A stretch of DNA of 64,000 nt. Source: Parasutterella muris (GTDB lineage Bacteria > Pseudomonadota > Gammaproteobacteria > Burkholderiales > Burkholderiaceae_F). Position 1 is the stretch's first letter, and each line of letters begins with the position of its first letter. This document shows positions 16,032-27,400 of the stretch, piece by piece. The DNA is taken from NCBI RefSeq assembly GCF_009767915.1, contig NZ_WSRP01000002.1, positions 53,071 to 117,070 of the forward strand, in the 5' to 3' direction. The translations under genes were made by a program, and so were the position numbers. The notes beneath the pieces were generated by a model. That model saw nothing but the letters and a program-made list of their open reading frames with translations, ran no database searches and was not told the DNA's origin.

Positions 16032-17204
16032 CTAACTTCGGTAAGAATCTCCGTACAAAGATTCTTTTATGCGGCGTCCGGCGGAAATTTTCATCAGCAG
16101 TCCGCAGCAGATGCCTAAAATCAGAAGCGCAGTACCGCCGTAACTCATAAAGGGAAGGGGCACGCCGACAACGGGCAGGATCCCGCTGACCATTCCCATA
16201 TTAACAAAGGAATACATCAAAAAGATCGCTGCAATGGCTCCGGCTGTCAGACGCTCAAACATGGTTGAAGCGACCGAGGCGATATAAAGCGTACGCATAA
16301 TCAGCAGCGTGTAAAGGAGCAGCAGTCCGACATCTCCGAAAAAACCGAACTCCTCGGAAAATACCGCAAAAAGAAAGTCACTGGTTCGCTCAGGAATAAA
16401 ATCCAAATGCGCCTGGGTTCCGTTCATCCAGCCCTTTCCGGTCATTCCGCCCGAACCGATCGCAATAATTGACTGCAGCGTATGAAAACCCGCACCCAAA
16501 GGATCCGAACTCGGATCCAGCAGAGTCAAAACCCGCTGTCGCTGATAGTCATACATCATGCTCCAGACAACGGGAAGCGCAGCCGCCGCACACGAAATCA
16601 TCAACAGTAAAAATTTCCAGCTGAGTCCGGCAAAGAAGATCACGGCAAAGCCGGAGGCGCAGACCAAGAGAGATGTGCCAAGGTCAGGCTGCTTCAAAAT
16701 CAGCGCAACCGGCAGAGCAAGCAGAACAAACGCAACCGCATAGTCCCACCAGCGCAGAACGCCTTCCTGAGCGGTATAGCGAATCTGGAAATACCAGGCG
16801 ATCAAAAGCGGCGTCGCCAGCTTCATGATCTCCGAGGGCTGAATGCGGACTACGCCAATGTCAAGCCAGCGCGTCGCGCCCTTGGTATTCACGCCGAAAA
16901 GCAGCGTTGCGACCAACAGAAGAAGACCGACCGCGTAAAGAGGAATCGCGAGTCCCTTCATCCATTTCATGGGAATATTGGCGAAAACCAGCATCGCCGC
17001 TCCGGCGGCCGCTAAATTTCGAATCTGTCCGTCAATACGCCAGGGGAAACTGTAGCCTGCAGAATAAAGCGTCACAAAACCCCAGGCGCTCAGAAGCGTC
17101 ACAATCGCCAGCAGTGTCCAGTCAATCGAAAAAAACACACTGAGAAACGTTTTCAGCACCTTCACATAGAAGGGTTCTTTGTGCACAGTAATCAACGAGT
17201 TCAA
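16032..17204 (-). CDS. rodA: Rod-shape peptidoglycan polymerase RodA (SEDS family)
   Basis: A 390-residue polytopic membrane protein with about ten hydrophobic segments and SEDS motifs: KLATPLLIAWY, LKQPDLGTSLLV and the C-terminal VPLPFMSYGGTALL. SEDS proteins polymerise glycan strands from lipid II together with a class B PBP, here PBP2 encoded just upstream. The start is TTG within a TTGA overlap with the mrdA stop; GGGAG seven bases upstream supports it. Confidence 0.93.
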   Translation of the reverse strand: MNSLITVHKEPFYVKVLKTFLSVFFSIDWTLLAIVTLLSAWGFVTLYSAGYSFPWRIDGQIRNLAAAGAAMLVFANIPMKWMKGLAIPLYAVGLLLLVATLLFGVNTKGATRWLDIGVVRIQPSEIMKLATPLLIAWYFQIRYTAQEGVLRWWDYAVAFVLLALPVALILKQPDLGTSLLVCASGFAVIFFAGLSWKFLLLMISCAAAALPVVWSMMYDYQRQRVLTLLDPSSDPLGAGFHTLQSIIAIGSGGMTGKGWMNGTQAHLDFIPERTSDFLFAVFSEEFGFFGDVGLLLLYTLLIMRTLYIASVASTMFERLTAGAIAAIFLMYSFVNMGMVSGILPVVGVPLPFMSYGGTALLILGICCGLLMKISAGRRIKESLYGDSYRS

Positions 17205-19186
17205 CGTTTATCTCCCTTCTGTCCGTTTTTCCCGTCCGTCCTCGCCGCGGGCTTCTTCACAGCAGTTTTTGCGGGCGCTTTCCCTGAAGCTGGCTTTGCG
17301 CCAGCCTCTTTAGATGAGGCCCCTTCCCGCTTATCTTCGGGAATACGGCTCTGCACCAAGTAATAATCCAAAATTTTCCGAGCAAGCGGCGCTGCCGCGG
17401 CAGCGCCGAAGCCGCCGTTTTCCACCATAATGGCAAGCGCAATCTGCGGCTTGTCCACAGGAGCAAACGCTATAAACAGGGAGTGGTCGCGATGACGCTC
17501 CTTAATCTTGTTCTTGTCATACGTCGCGCCCTGCTTGATGCCTAAAACCTGAGCGGTTCCGGTTTTTCCGCCGACGGTGTAGGGCGCGTTGGCAAACAGC
17601 GCGCGCCCGGTTCCTTTGAGCGTCACATCGTGCATCGCGTTCTTAATAAAATCCACATTCTCTTTTTTGAGCGGAATCACATCCACCGGATCCTTGGCAA
17701 TAACCTCTTCTTCCCCGGTCTCCGCGTTGATAATCTTCTTCACCAGGTGCGGCTTCATCACAATGCCGTCATTGGCAAGGGTTGCCACCGCGTGCGCCAG
17801 CTGCAACATCGTAAAAGAGTTGTAGCCCTGACCGATACCGATGGAAATCGTATCGCCAACCGCCCAGCGCTGTTTAAAGCGCTTCTGCTTCCATTCCTTC
17901 GAAGGAAGAATACCGCGTGCTTCGCCGACAAGATCGATCCCGGTAATCTGCCCAAAACCAAAGGGTTTCATGAAATCATGAATTCGATCAATACCCATGT
18001 CCTGAGCAAGCGAGTAGTAATACACATCTGAAGAAACAACAATCGAACGATGCATATCTACGGGTCCGTATCCGCGCCCTTTGGTGGAATCGCGAAACAC
18101 ATGATTGCCAAGCTGAAAATGGCCGTTGTCCTGAATGACACGCTTCGGATCGCGAACTTTCATCTCCAGCGCGCCAAGCGCCATAAAGGGCTTAAACGTG
18201 GACCCGATAGGATAAGTTCCTCTCAAAGCTCGATTCATGAGCGGCTTGTCTTCGTCCTGGTTCAGCTTGTCCCAGGTCTCCTGATCAATACCGTCAACAA
18301 ATAGGTTCGGATCAAAACTGGGATTGGAAACAAAGGCGAGCACATCTCCGGTCTTCGGCTCAATGGCAATGACCGTGCCTCTTCTGTCTCCTAGCTCTTT
18401 CATGATCATGCGCTGCAGGCCCATATCAAGCGTCAGAACCAAATGATTCCCGGTCTTGGGCTGAGTCATTGACAGCGAACGAATGGGACGGCCTGAGGCG
18501 CGGACCTCAATTTCTTCAAAACCGGGTTTGCCGTGAAGTTCGTCCTCGTAAGAGAGTTCAATGCCGGTCTTGCCAATATTGAGCGTACCGGAGTAATCAC
18601 GACCGCGTCCGCTTTCTTCAAGGCGCGTCTGATCTTTCTGTGAAATTCTTCCGATATAGCCGACGACATGCGCCGCGGCTTCCGCCTGCGGATACCTGCG
18701 ATGCATGCGGGAACGAACTTCAACGCCGGGGAATCGCCAGGACTGAGCGGTAAACCGAGCAACTTCTTCGTCTGTCAGACCACTCTTAATCGGCACCGGG
18801 CTCAAACGAGGAAGCTCATCCTTCAGACGATTAAAACGACGTAGATCGCCTTTGGAAATACTGATGATTTTTCCGAGTTCATCTATGGTTTTTCTAAAAT
18901 TCGGCGTCTCTGCCGGCGTAATTTCGAGTGTGTAGATCGGATCATTCGTCGCGAGAATTTCGCCGTTTTTATCAACAATAGTCCCGCGCCTCGGAGGATG
19001 CGCGGTTTCTGTTTTCCGGTTGGCTTCCGCCTTAACGACAAGTTCGTCGTACTGAATAATCTGCAGCCACACAAAACGAAGCGTCAGTATTCCAAAACAC
19101 AGAAGCGTAACAAACAGAAAGAACCAGCAGCGATTAATGAACTGCTGCCGGTGTTTGGATTCGAGCTCCTGGACCCTTCGTTTCAT
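17201..19186 (-). CDS. mrdA: Penicillin-binding protein 2 (peptidoglycan D,D-transpeptidase)
   Basis: A 661-residue class B PBP. It has one N-terminal membrane segment (about residues 22-43), a PBP dimer domain and a transpeptidase domain. Active-site motifs are GSTFKP (nucleophile Ser near 327), SSD in SSDVYYYSLA, and GGKTGTAQ. It cross-links side-wall peptidoglycan as the partner of RodA. The C-terminal 40 residues are Lys/Ala/Pro-rich and extend past the enzymatic domain. The gene lies 16 bases after mreD and overlaps rodA by four. Confidence 0.94.
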   Translation of the reverse strand: MKRRVQELESKHRQQFINRCWFFLFVTLLCFGILTLRFVWLQIIQYDELVVKAEANRKTETAHPPRRGTIVDKNGEILATNDPIYTLEITPAETPNFRKTIDELGKIISISKGDLRRFNRLKDELPRLSPVPIKSGLTDEEVARFTAQSWRFPGVEVRSRMHRRYPQAEAAAHVVGYIGRISQKDQTRLEESGRGRDYSGTLNIGKTGIELSYEDELHGKPGFEEIEVRASGRPIRSLSMTQPKTGNHLVLTLDMGLQRMIMKELGDRRGTVIAIEPKTGDVLAFVSNPSFDPNLFVDGIDQETWDKLNQDEDKPLMNRALRGTYPIGSTFKPFMALGALEMKVRDPKRVIQDNGHFQLGNHVFRDSTKGRGYGPVDMHRSIVVSSDVYYYSLAQDMGIDRIHDFMKPFGFGQITGIDLVGEARGILPSKEWKQKRFKQRWAVGDTISIGIGQGYNSFTMLQLAHAVATLANDGIVMKPHLVKKIINAETGEEEVIAKDPVDVIPLKKENVDFIKNAMHDVTLKGTGRALFANAPYTVGGKTGTAQVLGIKQGATYDKNKIKERHRDHSLFIAFAPVDKPQIALAIMVENGGFGAAAAAPLARKILDYYLVQSRIPEDKREGASSKEAGAKPASGKAPAKTAVKKPAARTDGKNGQKGDKR

Positions 19187-19202
19187 AATGCGTCAGGCGG
19201 CC

Positions 19203-19724
19203 TCAGCCGAGATAAAAACGTCTGGATAAAAACCAAACCCACAGCGGCCAGAAGACAATAAACAGCAAAACCTGGAGGAACCATGCCGCATCAAAGCTTT
19301 GCTGAGACAAAAGAAAGCTTTCCACGGTTTTCAAAACCGCGGGAAGAAGAAAAACCGGCAGCAGAGATATTGCCTGACTGATCGGAGAGAGCCAAAGCAG
19401 CCGAACACTCATCAGTTCAGCACAAAATACCACGACGCAGTAAGTCAGCGCGTGCTGACCGAAAACGGCCCCGGTATCAGCATCCGTGAGAAGACCTAAG
19501 CAGAATGCGAGCCAGTAGAAAATTCTGTTGGGCTGATGAATCGCCCAGAAAATCAGCGTCATCACGAGAAAACTCGGAAAAAACGGCCAGTGCGAACTTG
19601 GCAGCAGATCAAGTAGCCAGGACAACAGAAGCGAACCGTAGACCCAAAGCGGTCCGGCCAAAGTCGGATCATGAATTGACTTATCCGGACGCTGATAGTT
19701 AAAGCCTTTGGAAAAATTACTCAT
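19203..19724 (-). CDS. mreD: Rod shape-determining protein MreD
   Basis: A 173-residue integral membrane protein with five to six hydrophobic segments, the typical MreD size and topology. Sequence conservation in this family is low; assignment rests on topology and the position between mreC and mrdA. It is part of the elongasome that links MreB to PBP2 and RodA. Its ATG overlaps the mreC stop (ATGA). Confidence 0.9.
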   Translation of the reverse strand: MSNFSKGFNYQRPDKSIHDPTLAGPLWVYGSLLLSWLLDLLPSSHWPFFPSFLVMTLIFWAIHQPNRIFYWLAFCLGLLTDADTGAVFGQHALTYCVVVFCAELMSVRLLWLSPISQAISLLPVFLLPAVLKTVESFLLSQQSFDAAWFLQVLLFIVFWPLWVWFLSRRFYLG

Positions 19725-20629
19725 CGCTTGGCCTTTCTTCTCTGCTGCGGATCCGCCGGCTCCTCCTCTTCAACCTGAGGAAGCTTGGATTCGGTATCAA
19801 CAAACATCACCAGTACGTATTCACTCGTACCGATGGACTTTGGTGCGGCAATGCTCACGTCAACATAAGAACCGGCCTCGCCGGGGCGAACGGAAGTCAC
19901 GGTCCCTACTGGAATCCCTTTGGGATAAATACCGTCAAGACCGGAAGTCACAACCTTTTCACCAACCCTGATTTTGTCGCTGAACGGTAAATCGCGGCTC
20001 TGCAGCGTATCACCGTCTCCGGTACCGCGGACAATGCCTCGAACATGCGATTCTGTAAACAAAACGGGAACTTCCTGATTCTTATCCTGAATCAGCTGCA
20101 CCTGACTTGAACGCTTGGAAACATGAATGATCTGACCGGCGAGCCCGGTTTCCGTGACAACCGGCATCCCGACCTCAACTCCGTCGTCGCTTCCGCCGTT
20201 GATCTGATAACGCTGAGTGAAGCCGTCGGAGAGCGCCCGACGAACTTCAAACATCACTGAATGCACCGGGTAAAGTGCCTTTTGCTGAAGCATCTCCTTC
20301 AGAACGCGATTTTCATCGCTCAGAGTCCCGAGGCGAAACCTTTCCATTTCGCTCTCGGCCAGACGCTTCTTCAGCACCTCATTTTCATTAACCAGCTTAG
20401 ATTTCGACTGAAAATACTCCGCCGCTTCTTCAATACCGCGGGACGGAGCGGTAACACCCGTATGCAGGGCATCCGCAACCCACGCAAAACCGCTTCGGAC
20501 AGGCTCCATCACCTGCATTTGATGATCAACAACCATCATCAGAATGGCAGCAAACGCGAAGAAACCAAAGCTTGTAAAGGAAGAAGCTCTGGGAGCATTA
20601 AACTTCAGGTGCTTTGAAGGCCCGAGCAT
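19721..20629 (-). CDS. mreC: Rod shape-determining protein MreC
   Basis: A 302-residue bitopic protein with an N-terminal membrane segment (about 17-37) and a coiled-coil region (about 70-105, KSKLVNENEVLKKRLAESEM). The periplasmic MreC beta domains contain INGGSDDGVEVGMPVV, SRDLPFSDKIRVGEKVVTSG and YPKGIPVGTV. An acidic/basic low-complexity tail (EEEEPADPQQRRKAKR) ends it. It binds PBP2 and stabilises MreB filaments. It starts 12 bases after mreB. Confidence 0.94.
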   Translation of the reverse strand: MLGPSKHLKFNAPRASSFTSFGFFAFAAILMMVVDHQMQVMEPVRSGFAWVADALHTGVTAPSRGIEEAAEYFQSKSKLVNENEVLKKRLAESEMERFRLGTLSDENRVLKEMLQQKALYPVHSVMFEVRRALSDGFTQRYQINGGSDDGVEVGMPVVTETGLAGQIIHVSKRSSQVQLIQDKNQEVPVLFTESHVRGIVRGTGDGDTLQSRDLPFSDKIRVGEKVVTSGLDGIYPKGIPVGTVTSVRPGEAGSYVDVSIAAPKSIGTSEYVLVMFVDTESKLPQVEEEEPADPQQRRKAKR

Positions 20630-20641
20630 CTTGTCCTATTT

Positions 20642-21721
<1,080 letters not shown>

Positions 21722-21859
21722 TTAGTAACCGCCCAATTCGAACGAAGGGCAAACGTAAATGATAGACTAAAAAAGGTATTTTAGGCCCCTGACGGAGGCC
21801 GGCTGTTACTTGCAGAAACAACAGTTATTGCAAAAACTCATTCATTTTTTAGGAAGTTC

Positions 21860-22147
21860 ATGTCTTTAACCATCAATGACGTGCGCAGAATTTCTGATCT
21901 GGCGCGCATCGACCTTTCGGACGCAAACGCCGAAAAACTTATGGTCGAGCTTAATGACATTCTGTCCATGGTCGAACAGATTCAGTCCATCGACACCACA
22001 GGCGTAGAGCCCATGCCGCACCCGTTCGGGGGCGCTCAGAGACTTCGTGAAGACGAAGTCACGGAACATAACCGCAGAGAAGAAAATATGCAGAATGCTC
22101 CGGACGTCATGGACGGCTTATTCCTGGTTCCAAAGGTGATTGAATAA
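21860..22147 (+). CDS. gatC: Aspartyl/glutamyl-tRNA amidotransferase subunit C
   Basis: A 95-residue GatC with the family N-terminus ([17 protein letters not shown]) and a conserved end, LRED followed by [17 protein letters not shown]. GatC wraps around GatA and GatB and stabilises the complex that converts misacylated Glu-tRNA-Gln or Asp-tRNA-Asn to the correct amide. The ATG follows AGGAAG. It is the first gene of the gatCAB operon and overlaps no ORF-level start of gatA when gatA begins at 22149. Confidence 0.93.
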   Translation: MSLTINDVRRISDLARIDLSDANAEKLMVELNDILSMVEQIQSIDTTGVEPMPHPFGGAQRLREDEVTEHNRREENMQNAPDVMDGLFLVPKVIE

Positions 22148-22148
22148 A

Positions 22149-23606
22149 ATGACTGATCTCACACATTCCACTGTCGCCGAGCTGAAAAAGCTCCTGACTG
22201 CAAAAGAAGTCTCTGCTAAGGAAGTCGCTCAGGCGTACCTCGATAAAATCGAAAAAACAAGCTCTCTCAACGCGTTTCTTGACGTGCGCCCTGAGGTCAC
22301 ACTGAAGGAAGCCGAAGAAGCAGACAAGAAAATCCGCTCAGGCGAGGCATCCCCGCTCACCGGCATCCCGATTGCGCACAAGGATATTTTTGTGACGCGC
22401 AAGTGGGCGAGCACCGCTGCCAGCAAAATGCTGGAAAACTACATGAGCCCGTTTGACGCGACCGTCGTCGAACGACTTCAGAACGCCGGCTTTGTCTGTC
22501 TGGGCAAAACCAACTGCGATGAATTCGCTATGGGTTCAACAACCGCCAACAGCGCTTACGGCAAAACCTACAATCCCTGGGACGCCAACGCGGTCCCCGG
22601 CGGCTCATCAGGCGGTTCTGCCTCCTGCGTCGCCGCGCGCATCGCGCCTGCTGCAACAGCCACCGACACGGGCGGTTCAATCCGTCAGCCCGCGGCTTTC
22701 TGCGGCGTCACCGGTATTAAACCGACTTACGGCAGACCGAGCCGCTGGGGCATGATCGCATTTGCCTCCAGTCTGGATACCGCCGGCATCATCGCTCAAA
22801 GCGCTGAAGACTGCGCTATTGTTCTTTCTGAAATGATCGGTTTTGACAAGCGCGACTCTACCAGCATTGAACTGCCGCCCGAAGACCTGACAGTCGGTCT
22901 GAATGCCGGCGTCAAGGGTCTGCGCATCGGCGTTCCCCGCGCCTGGATCGATAAGGCCGAACCGGGCCTGCGCGACGCCATTTACAAGGCACTTTCCGTT
23001 TACGAAAGTCTCGGCGCTGTTCTCGTCGATATCAAACTCGACAAAGCCAACCTCGGCGTTCCTGTCTACTACATCATCGCGCCCGCGGAAGCAAGCTCCA
23101 ACCTCGGCCGCTTTGACGGCGTCCGCTACGGACATCGTGCGAAAGACTATAACGATCTTCTCGACATGATCAAAAAGAGCCGTGATGAAGGCTTCGGCCC
23201 TGAACCGAAACGCCGTATTCTGATCGGCACTTACGTTCTTTCGCACGGCTATTACGACGCCTACTACATCAAGGCTCAGCAGGTACGCCGCCTGATCGCT
23301 CAAGAGTTTGATGCGATCTTTAAGAACGAATGCGATGTCATCGCCGCACCGGTCTCCACAGATGCCGCTTTCCGCTTCGATGCTAAAGCCGATCCGCTCT
23401 CTTTATACCTGAGCGACTTGTACACCGTCCCGGGATCTCTTGCAGGACTGCCCGGCCTCAGCCTGCCCTGCGGTATGAGCGAAGGCAAACTGCCTTACGG
23501 TCTGCAGCTGATCGCGCCCAAGTGCGAAGAAGGCCGCCTGCTCGGTACCGCGCATGCCTATCAGCAGGCGACTGACTGGCATAAACTTGTCCCCGCCGGA
23601 TACTAG
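22149..23606 (+). CDS. gatA: Aspartyl/glutamyl-tRNA amidotransferase subunit A
   Basis: A 485-residue amidase-signature enzyme. Catalytic Ser-cisSer-Lys positions are visible in [11 protein letters not shown] (Lys), PGGSSGGSA (cis-Ser) and [11 protein letters not shown] (nucleophile Ser). It releases ammonia from glutamine and channels it to GatB. The ATG at 22149 follows the gatC stop by one base; a TTG three codons upstream, inside gatC, is also in frame but less likely. Confidence 0.95.
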   Translation: MTDLTHSTVAELKKLLTAKEVSAKEVAQAYLDKIEKTSSLNAFLDVRPEVTLKEAEEADKKIRSGEASPLTGIPIAHKDIFVTRKWASTAASKMLENYMSPFDATVVERLQNAGFVCLGKTNCDEFAMGSTTANSAYGKTYNPWDANAVPGGSSGGSASCVAARIAPAATATDTGGSIRQPAAFCGVTGIKPTYGRPSRWGMIAFASSLDTAGIIAQSAEDCAIVLSEMIGFDKRDSTSIELPPEDLTVGLNAGVKGLRIGVPRAWIDKAEPGLRDAIYKALSVYESLGAVLVDIKLDKANLGVPVYYIIAPAEASSNLGRFDGVRYGHRAKDYNDLLDMIKKSRDEGFGPEPKRRILIGTYVLSHGYYDAYYIKAQQVRRLIAQEFDAIFKNECDVIAAPVSTDAAFRFDAKADPLSLYLSDLYTVPGSLAGLPGLSLPCGMSEGKLPYGLQLIAPKCEEGRLLGTAHAYQQATDWHKLVPAGY

Positions 23607-23620
23607 GAAGGAATACAAAC

Positions 23621-25069
23621 ATGGAATGGGAAGTAGTTATCGGGCTGGAAACACATGTCCAGCTCTCAACAAAATCTAAGATTTTCTCCGGCGCTTCCGC
23701 CTCTTTCGGCGCAGAACCGAACACACATGCCTGCCCGATCGATCTGGCGCTCCCCGGCTGCCTGCCGGTCCTCAATAAGAGCGCTGTGGAAAAGGCGATT
23801 CGTTTCGGCCTTGCAATCGACGCAAAAGTCGCAAACCGCTCCGTCTTCGACCGTAAGCATTATTTCTACCCGGATTTACCGAAGGCCTATCAAATCAGCC
23901 AGTTCGAACTGCCCGTTGTCATCGGCGGACGAGTCAGCTTCCAGGTCGAAAACCCCGATGGAAGCACCTACCAAAAAACTATTAATCTGACCCGCGCGCA
24001 CCTTGAAGAAGACGCGGGCAAAAGCGTTCACGGCATTGTGCATGGAAAAACCGGTATCGATTTGAACCGTGCCGGAACGCCGCTTTTGGAAATCGTTACG
24101 GAACCGGAACTGAGAAGCTCCGCAGAAGCCGTTGCATACGCAAAAGCGCTGCATGAACTCGTTATGTGGATCGGCGTCAGCGACGGCGATATGCAGAAAG
24201 GTAATTTCCGCTGCGACGCCAACGTCTCTGTCCGACCCAAGGGCCAGAAAGAATTCGGAACCCGCTGCGAAATTAAAAACCTGAACAGCTTTAAATTCCT
24301 TCAGGCCGCTATCGACTACGAAGTTCGCCGCCAGATTGGACTGATCAGTGAAGGCGGAAAAGTGGTACAGGCCACACGTCTCTATGACCCGGACAATGAC
24401 GAAACACGCGAAATGAGAACGAAGGAAGACTCGATGGACTACCGGTACTTCCCGGATCCGGATCTTCTCCCGCTTGAAATTTCCGACGAATGGATCGAAG
24501 AGGTTCGCGCCTCTATGCCTGAACTTCCTGAAAAGACGCTTGCGCGTCTCATCAACGAATACGGCATCAGCGAAGCCGACGCCCTGCAGCTGATCTCTCA
24601 CCGTCCGCTCACCGAGTACTTTGAGAAAGCAGCCGCTAAGCTCAAAGACAAGAAGATCGCGGCCAACTGGGTCAAGGGCGAAGTTATGGCTCAGCTCAAC
24701 GCCGCTGAGCTTTCGATCGAAGAAAGCCCGGTCTCAGCCGAACAGCTCGGCGATATTCTTGTTCGCTACAGCGACGGCACAATCAATCAGAAAGGTGCGC
24801 GTACCGTCTTCTCCGCGATTTGGGAAAAGAAGGGCGACAAAGTTGATGAACTGATCGAAACGCTGGGCCTGAAGCAAATCTCGGATACCGGCGCCATCGA
24901 GGCGGCTATTGACGCAGTGCTTGCCGCCAACCCGAAGATGGTCGAAGAATTCAAATCGGGCAAGGAAAAGGCTTTCAACGCTCTGGTCGGTCAGACCATG
25001 AGAGCGACAAAAGGCAAGGCCAATCCGGCTCAGGTCAATGAAATTCTGAGAGCAAAGCTCGCTCAGTAA
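23621..25069 (+). CDS. gatB: Aspartyl/glutamyl-tRNA amidotransferase subunit B
   Basis: A 482-residue GatB: catalytic cradle with the signature [21 protein letters not shown] at its start and [28 protein letters not shown] and [14 protein letters not shown] further on, followed by the helical and YqeY-like tail domain from about residue 300. It activates the acyl-tRNA with ATP and transfers ammonia. The ATG follows AAGGA, 14 bases after gatA. An intrinsic terminator lies eight bases beyond the stop. Confidence 0.95.
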   Translation: MEWEVVIGLETHVQLSTKSKIFSGASASFGAEPNTHACPIDLALPGCLPVLNKSAVEKAIRFGLAIDAKVANRSVFDRKHYFYPDLPKAYQISQFELPVVIGGRVSFQVENPDGSTYQKTINLTRAHLEEDAGKSVHGIVHGKTGIDLNRAGTPLLEIVTEPELRSSAEAVAYAKALHELVMWIGVSDGDMQKGNFRCDANVSVRPKGQKEFGTRCEIKNLNSFKFLQAAIDYEVRRQIGLISEGGKVVQATRLYDPDNDETREMRTKEDSMDYRYFPDPDLLPLEISDEWIEEVRASMPELPEKTLARLINEYGISEADALQLISHRPLTEYFEKAAAKLKDKKIAANWVKGEVMAQLNAAELSIEESPVSAEQLGDILVRYSDGTINQKGARTVFSAIWEKKGDKVDELIETLGLKQISDTGAIEAAIDAVLAANPKMVEEFKSGKEKAFNALVGQTMRATKGKANPAQVNEILRAKLAQ

Positions 25070-25076
25070 ACAAGCT

Positions 25077-25110
25077 CACAAAAAGCCGGTTTTAACGCCG
25101 GCTTTCTTGT
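25077..25110. terminator. Bidirectional intrinsic terminator between gatB and pyrE
   Basis: Core stem AAAGCCGG / CCGGCTTT with a loop of eight bases, extended outward by CACAA / TTGTG with a small bulge. A/T-rich flanks on both sides suit termination of gatCAB on the plus strand and pyrE on the minus strand. Confidence 0.88.
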
Positions 25111-25119
25111 GTCTTTTGT

Positions 25120-25794
25120 TTACTTAACGCCGTAACGCGCGCGGTAGTCGGAAATAGCCGAACTATAAGCCGACAGCTCTTTTACATCGGATTCCTTCAG
25201 ATATTCCATCAGGTCCGCAAGATTGGCGATCGCAACGACCGACATCCCGTATTTGTGTTCGACTTCTTCAACTGCCGAACGCTCTCCGACGTCTTCAGCG
25301 GTGCCCGAGCACTCCATCCTGTCAAGCGCCAGCAAAACTCCGGACGGGCAAGCCCCGCTCGCTTCAATAATTCTGACCGACTCATTGACGGAAGTTCCAG
25401 CGGAAATAACGTCATCAATGATCACCACGTGCCCTTTTAAAGGAGCGCCGACAACCTTGCCGCCTTCTCCGTGATCTTTGGCTTCTTTGCGGTTGTATGC
25501 GAAGGGAATGTCATGACCGAGCTCGGACATGCGGATTGCTGTCGCCGCGGCAAGCGTAATGCCTTTATAAGCAGGTCCGAAGAGCATGTCGCACTGAATG
25601 CGTCCCTGTTCAATCGCTTCAATAAGCGTTCTGGCGTAGAAATCCGCAAGCGTACGCAGCGAAGCGCCGGTGTAGAACAAACCGGCATTGAAAAAATAAG
25701 GCGAGAGACGCCCTGCCTTGGTTTTGAACTCTCCAAAGCGGAGAACGTCCGAATCAATACAAAACTCAATAAATTTATGTTGAAGTTTGGACAT
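25120..25794 (-). CDS. pyrE: Orotate phosphoribosyltransferase
   Basis: A 224-residue type I phosphoribosyltransferase. The PRPP-binding motif HVVIIDDVISAGTS lies near residue 118, and the substrate loop FGPAYKGITLAAATA near 70. It makes orotidine 5'-monophosphate in pyrimidine synthesis. It is a single-gene unit, divergent from the exonuclease gene and convergent with gatB. The ribosome-binding site is weak. Confidence 0.95.
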   Translation of the reverse strand: MSKLQHKFIEFCIDSDVLRFGEFKTKAGRLSPYFFNAGLFYTGASLRTLADFYARTLIEAIEQGRIQCDMLFGPAYKGITLAAATAIRMSELGHDIPFAYNRKEAKDHGEGGKVVGAPLKGHVVIIDDVISAGTSVNESVRIIEASGACPSGVLLALDRMECSGTAEDVGERSAVEEVEHKYGMSVVAIANLADLMEYLKESDVKELSAYSSAISDYRARYGVK

Positions 25795-25931
25795 AATGTT
25801 GTCAGGAACTTGCTGAGGAAAGAAAGCTTAATTTTAGCGGCTCCGAAGTTATTTTCCCGTTACAAAGACGAGCTCTTTCAGCTCTCACGGCCGTTGTAAT
25901 ATAGACAGCATCTTTATCAACGGGTACCAAC

Positions 25932-26708
25932 GTGCTGAAAATCATTACCGCCAACACAAACGGCATCAGAAGTGCTGTCCAAAAAGGCTTTCAATCCTGG
26001 CTCTCTGCGCAGGACGCTGACATCGTTTGTATTCAGGAGCTCAAGTCTCAGGATCACGAGGTCCCCGAAGAACTTACTCTCGGACCCTCCTCCTTTCGAT
26101 ACTTCCACTGTGCGGAAAAAAAAGGCTATTCGGGGTGCGCGGTACTGACCAAAAAAGAACCGGATGAAGTCATTATCGGATTCGGCAGCGAAGAGTTCGA
26201 TCGTGAAGGAAGGTATGTTGAAGTACGCTTTAAGAACCTGATCGTCGTCTCCATCTATTTCCCTTCAGGAAGTTCTTCAGAGGAACGTCAGCAGGCAAAA
26301 TTCCGCTTCCTCGATGTCATTTTGGACCGCTTAAACACACTAAAAGCCGACGGACGGGAAGTTGTCCTCTGCGGCGACGTCAATATCGCGCACAAGGAAA
26401 TCGATATCAAAAACTGGAAAAGAAATCTCAAAAACTCCGGGTTCCTTCCGCAAGAGCGTCAATGGCTCACTGATCTCTTTGCCAACGGCTGGACAGACGT
26501 CTTCCGTAAGCTTGATCCCCGGCCTAACCAATACACCTGGTGGAGCAATCGCGGCAGAGCGCGTCAAAACAACGTCGGCTGGCGTATCGATTATCAGATT
26601 GCGACACCGCTGATTGCAGCAAAAGCCTCCAAAACCGACGTGTACCGCGATGGACGCTTTTCGGATCACGCGCCTCTCACCGTTGTCTACGATTTCGATA
26701 TCAAATGA
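25932..26708 (+). CDS. xthA: Exodeoxyribonuclease III / AP endonuclease (Xth family)
   Basis: A 258-residue endonuclease/exonuclease/phosphatase-fold nuclease. Motifs are ITANTNGIRSA at the N-terminus, CIQELKSQ (metal-binding Glu), LCGDVNIAHKEID (Asp, Asn) and SDHAPLTVVYD (catalytic Asp-His). It incises abasic sites and degrades 3' ends in base-excision repair. The start is GTG. It overlaps the following pseudouridine synthase gene by four bases. Confidence 0.9.
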   Translation: MLKIITANTNGIRSAVQKGFQSWLSAQDADIVCIQELKSQDHEVPEELTLGPSSFRYFHCAEKKGYSGCAVLTKKEPDEVIIGFGSEEFDREGRYVEVRFKNLIVVSIYFPSGSSSEERQQAKFRFLDVILDRLNTLKADGREVVLCGDVNIAHKEIDIKNWKRNLKNSGFLPQERQWLTDLFANGWTDVFRKLDPRPNQYTWWSNRGRARQNNVGWRIDYQIATPLIAAKASKTDVYRDGRFSDHAPLTVVYDFDIK

Positions 26709-27400
26709 AAGCAGAACAGATTCTCTTCTCTCAAGGCTTCGGCACACGTCATGAATGTCGGGGCCTGATACTGCTCGGCAAGTTCACCGCCGCAGGCATG
26801 CCTGTCGAAGACCCTGATGAAGATATTGACACGAAGGATCTCGTCTTTACCGTTGACGGCACCGCTTGGCCTTACTACGAGAAAGCCATCGTGATGATGA
26901 ACAAGCCTGAGCACTACGAATGCTCACTCAAGCCGCTGCACCATCCTTCCGTGATCAGCCTGCTCCCGCCGCCGCTTAGAACCCGAAAACTGCAGCCGGT
27001 GGGACGACTTGACGAAGACACAACCGGACTGCTCCTTTTTACCGACGACGGCAAACTCATTCATCGCCTGACACACCCTAAAAAACATGTTGACAAGGTC
27101 TACCGAGTCACACTCAAGCATCCGATTACGGACAACCAGATCAGTACGCTGCTCAAAGGCGTGCTGCTCAAGGATGAAAAAGCGGAAGTCAAAGCCGGCT
27201 CCTGCGTAAAGATCACAGACAATGTTATCGAGCTCACGCTCGCGCAGGGCAAATATCATCAGGTAAAACGCATGCTGGCTGCGGTCTCAAACCGAGTCAC
27301 GGCACTTGAACGCGTACAGTTCGGACGCCTTAAACTCCCGGCAGATCTGGCGGCCGGCCAATGGCGCTGGGTCGCGTCAGCCTCGGAGATCACGGGATGA
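26705..27400 (+). CDS. RsuA-family rRNA pseudouridine synthase
   Basis: A 231-residue protein when started at the ATG that overlaps the nuclease stop (ATGA). An S4-like N-terminal part is followed by the RsuA/RluB catalytic region with GRLDEDTTGLLLFTDDG (catalytic Asp in GRLD). The end KYHQVKRMLAA ... LERVQFGRL is also typical. These enzymes isomerise a specific uridine of rRNA; the length and an N-terminus close to RsuA favour 16S U516, but this is not proven. It is in an operon with the nuclease upstream and ampG downstream. Confidence 0.87.
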   Translation: MKAEQILFSQGFGTRHECRGLILLGKFTAAGMPVEDPDEDIDTKDLVFTVDGTAWPYYEKAIVMMNKPEHYECSLKPLHHPSVISLLPPPLRTRKLQPVGRLDEDTTGLLLFTDDGKLIHRLTHPKKHVDKVYRVTLKHPITDNQISTLLKGVLLKDEKAEVKAGSCVKITDNVIELTLAQGKYHQVKRMLAAVSNRVTALERVQFGRLKLPADLAAGQWRWVASASEITG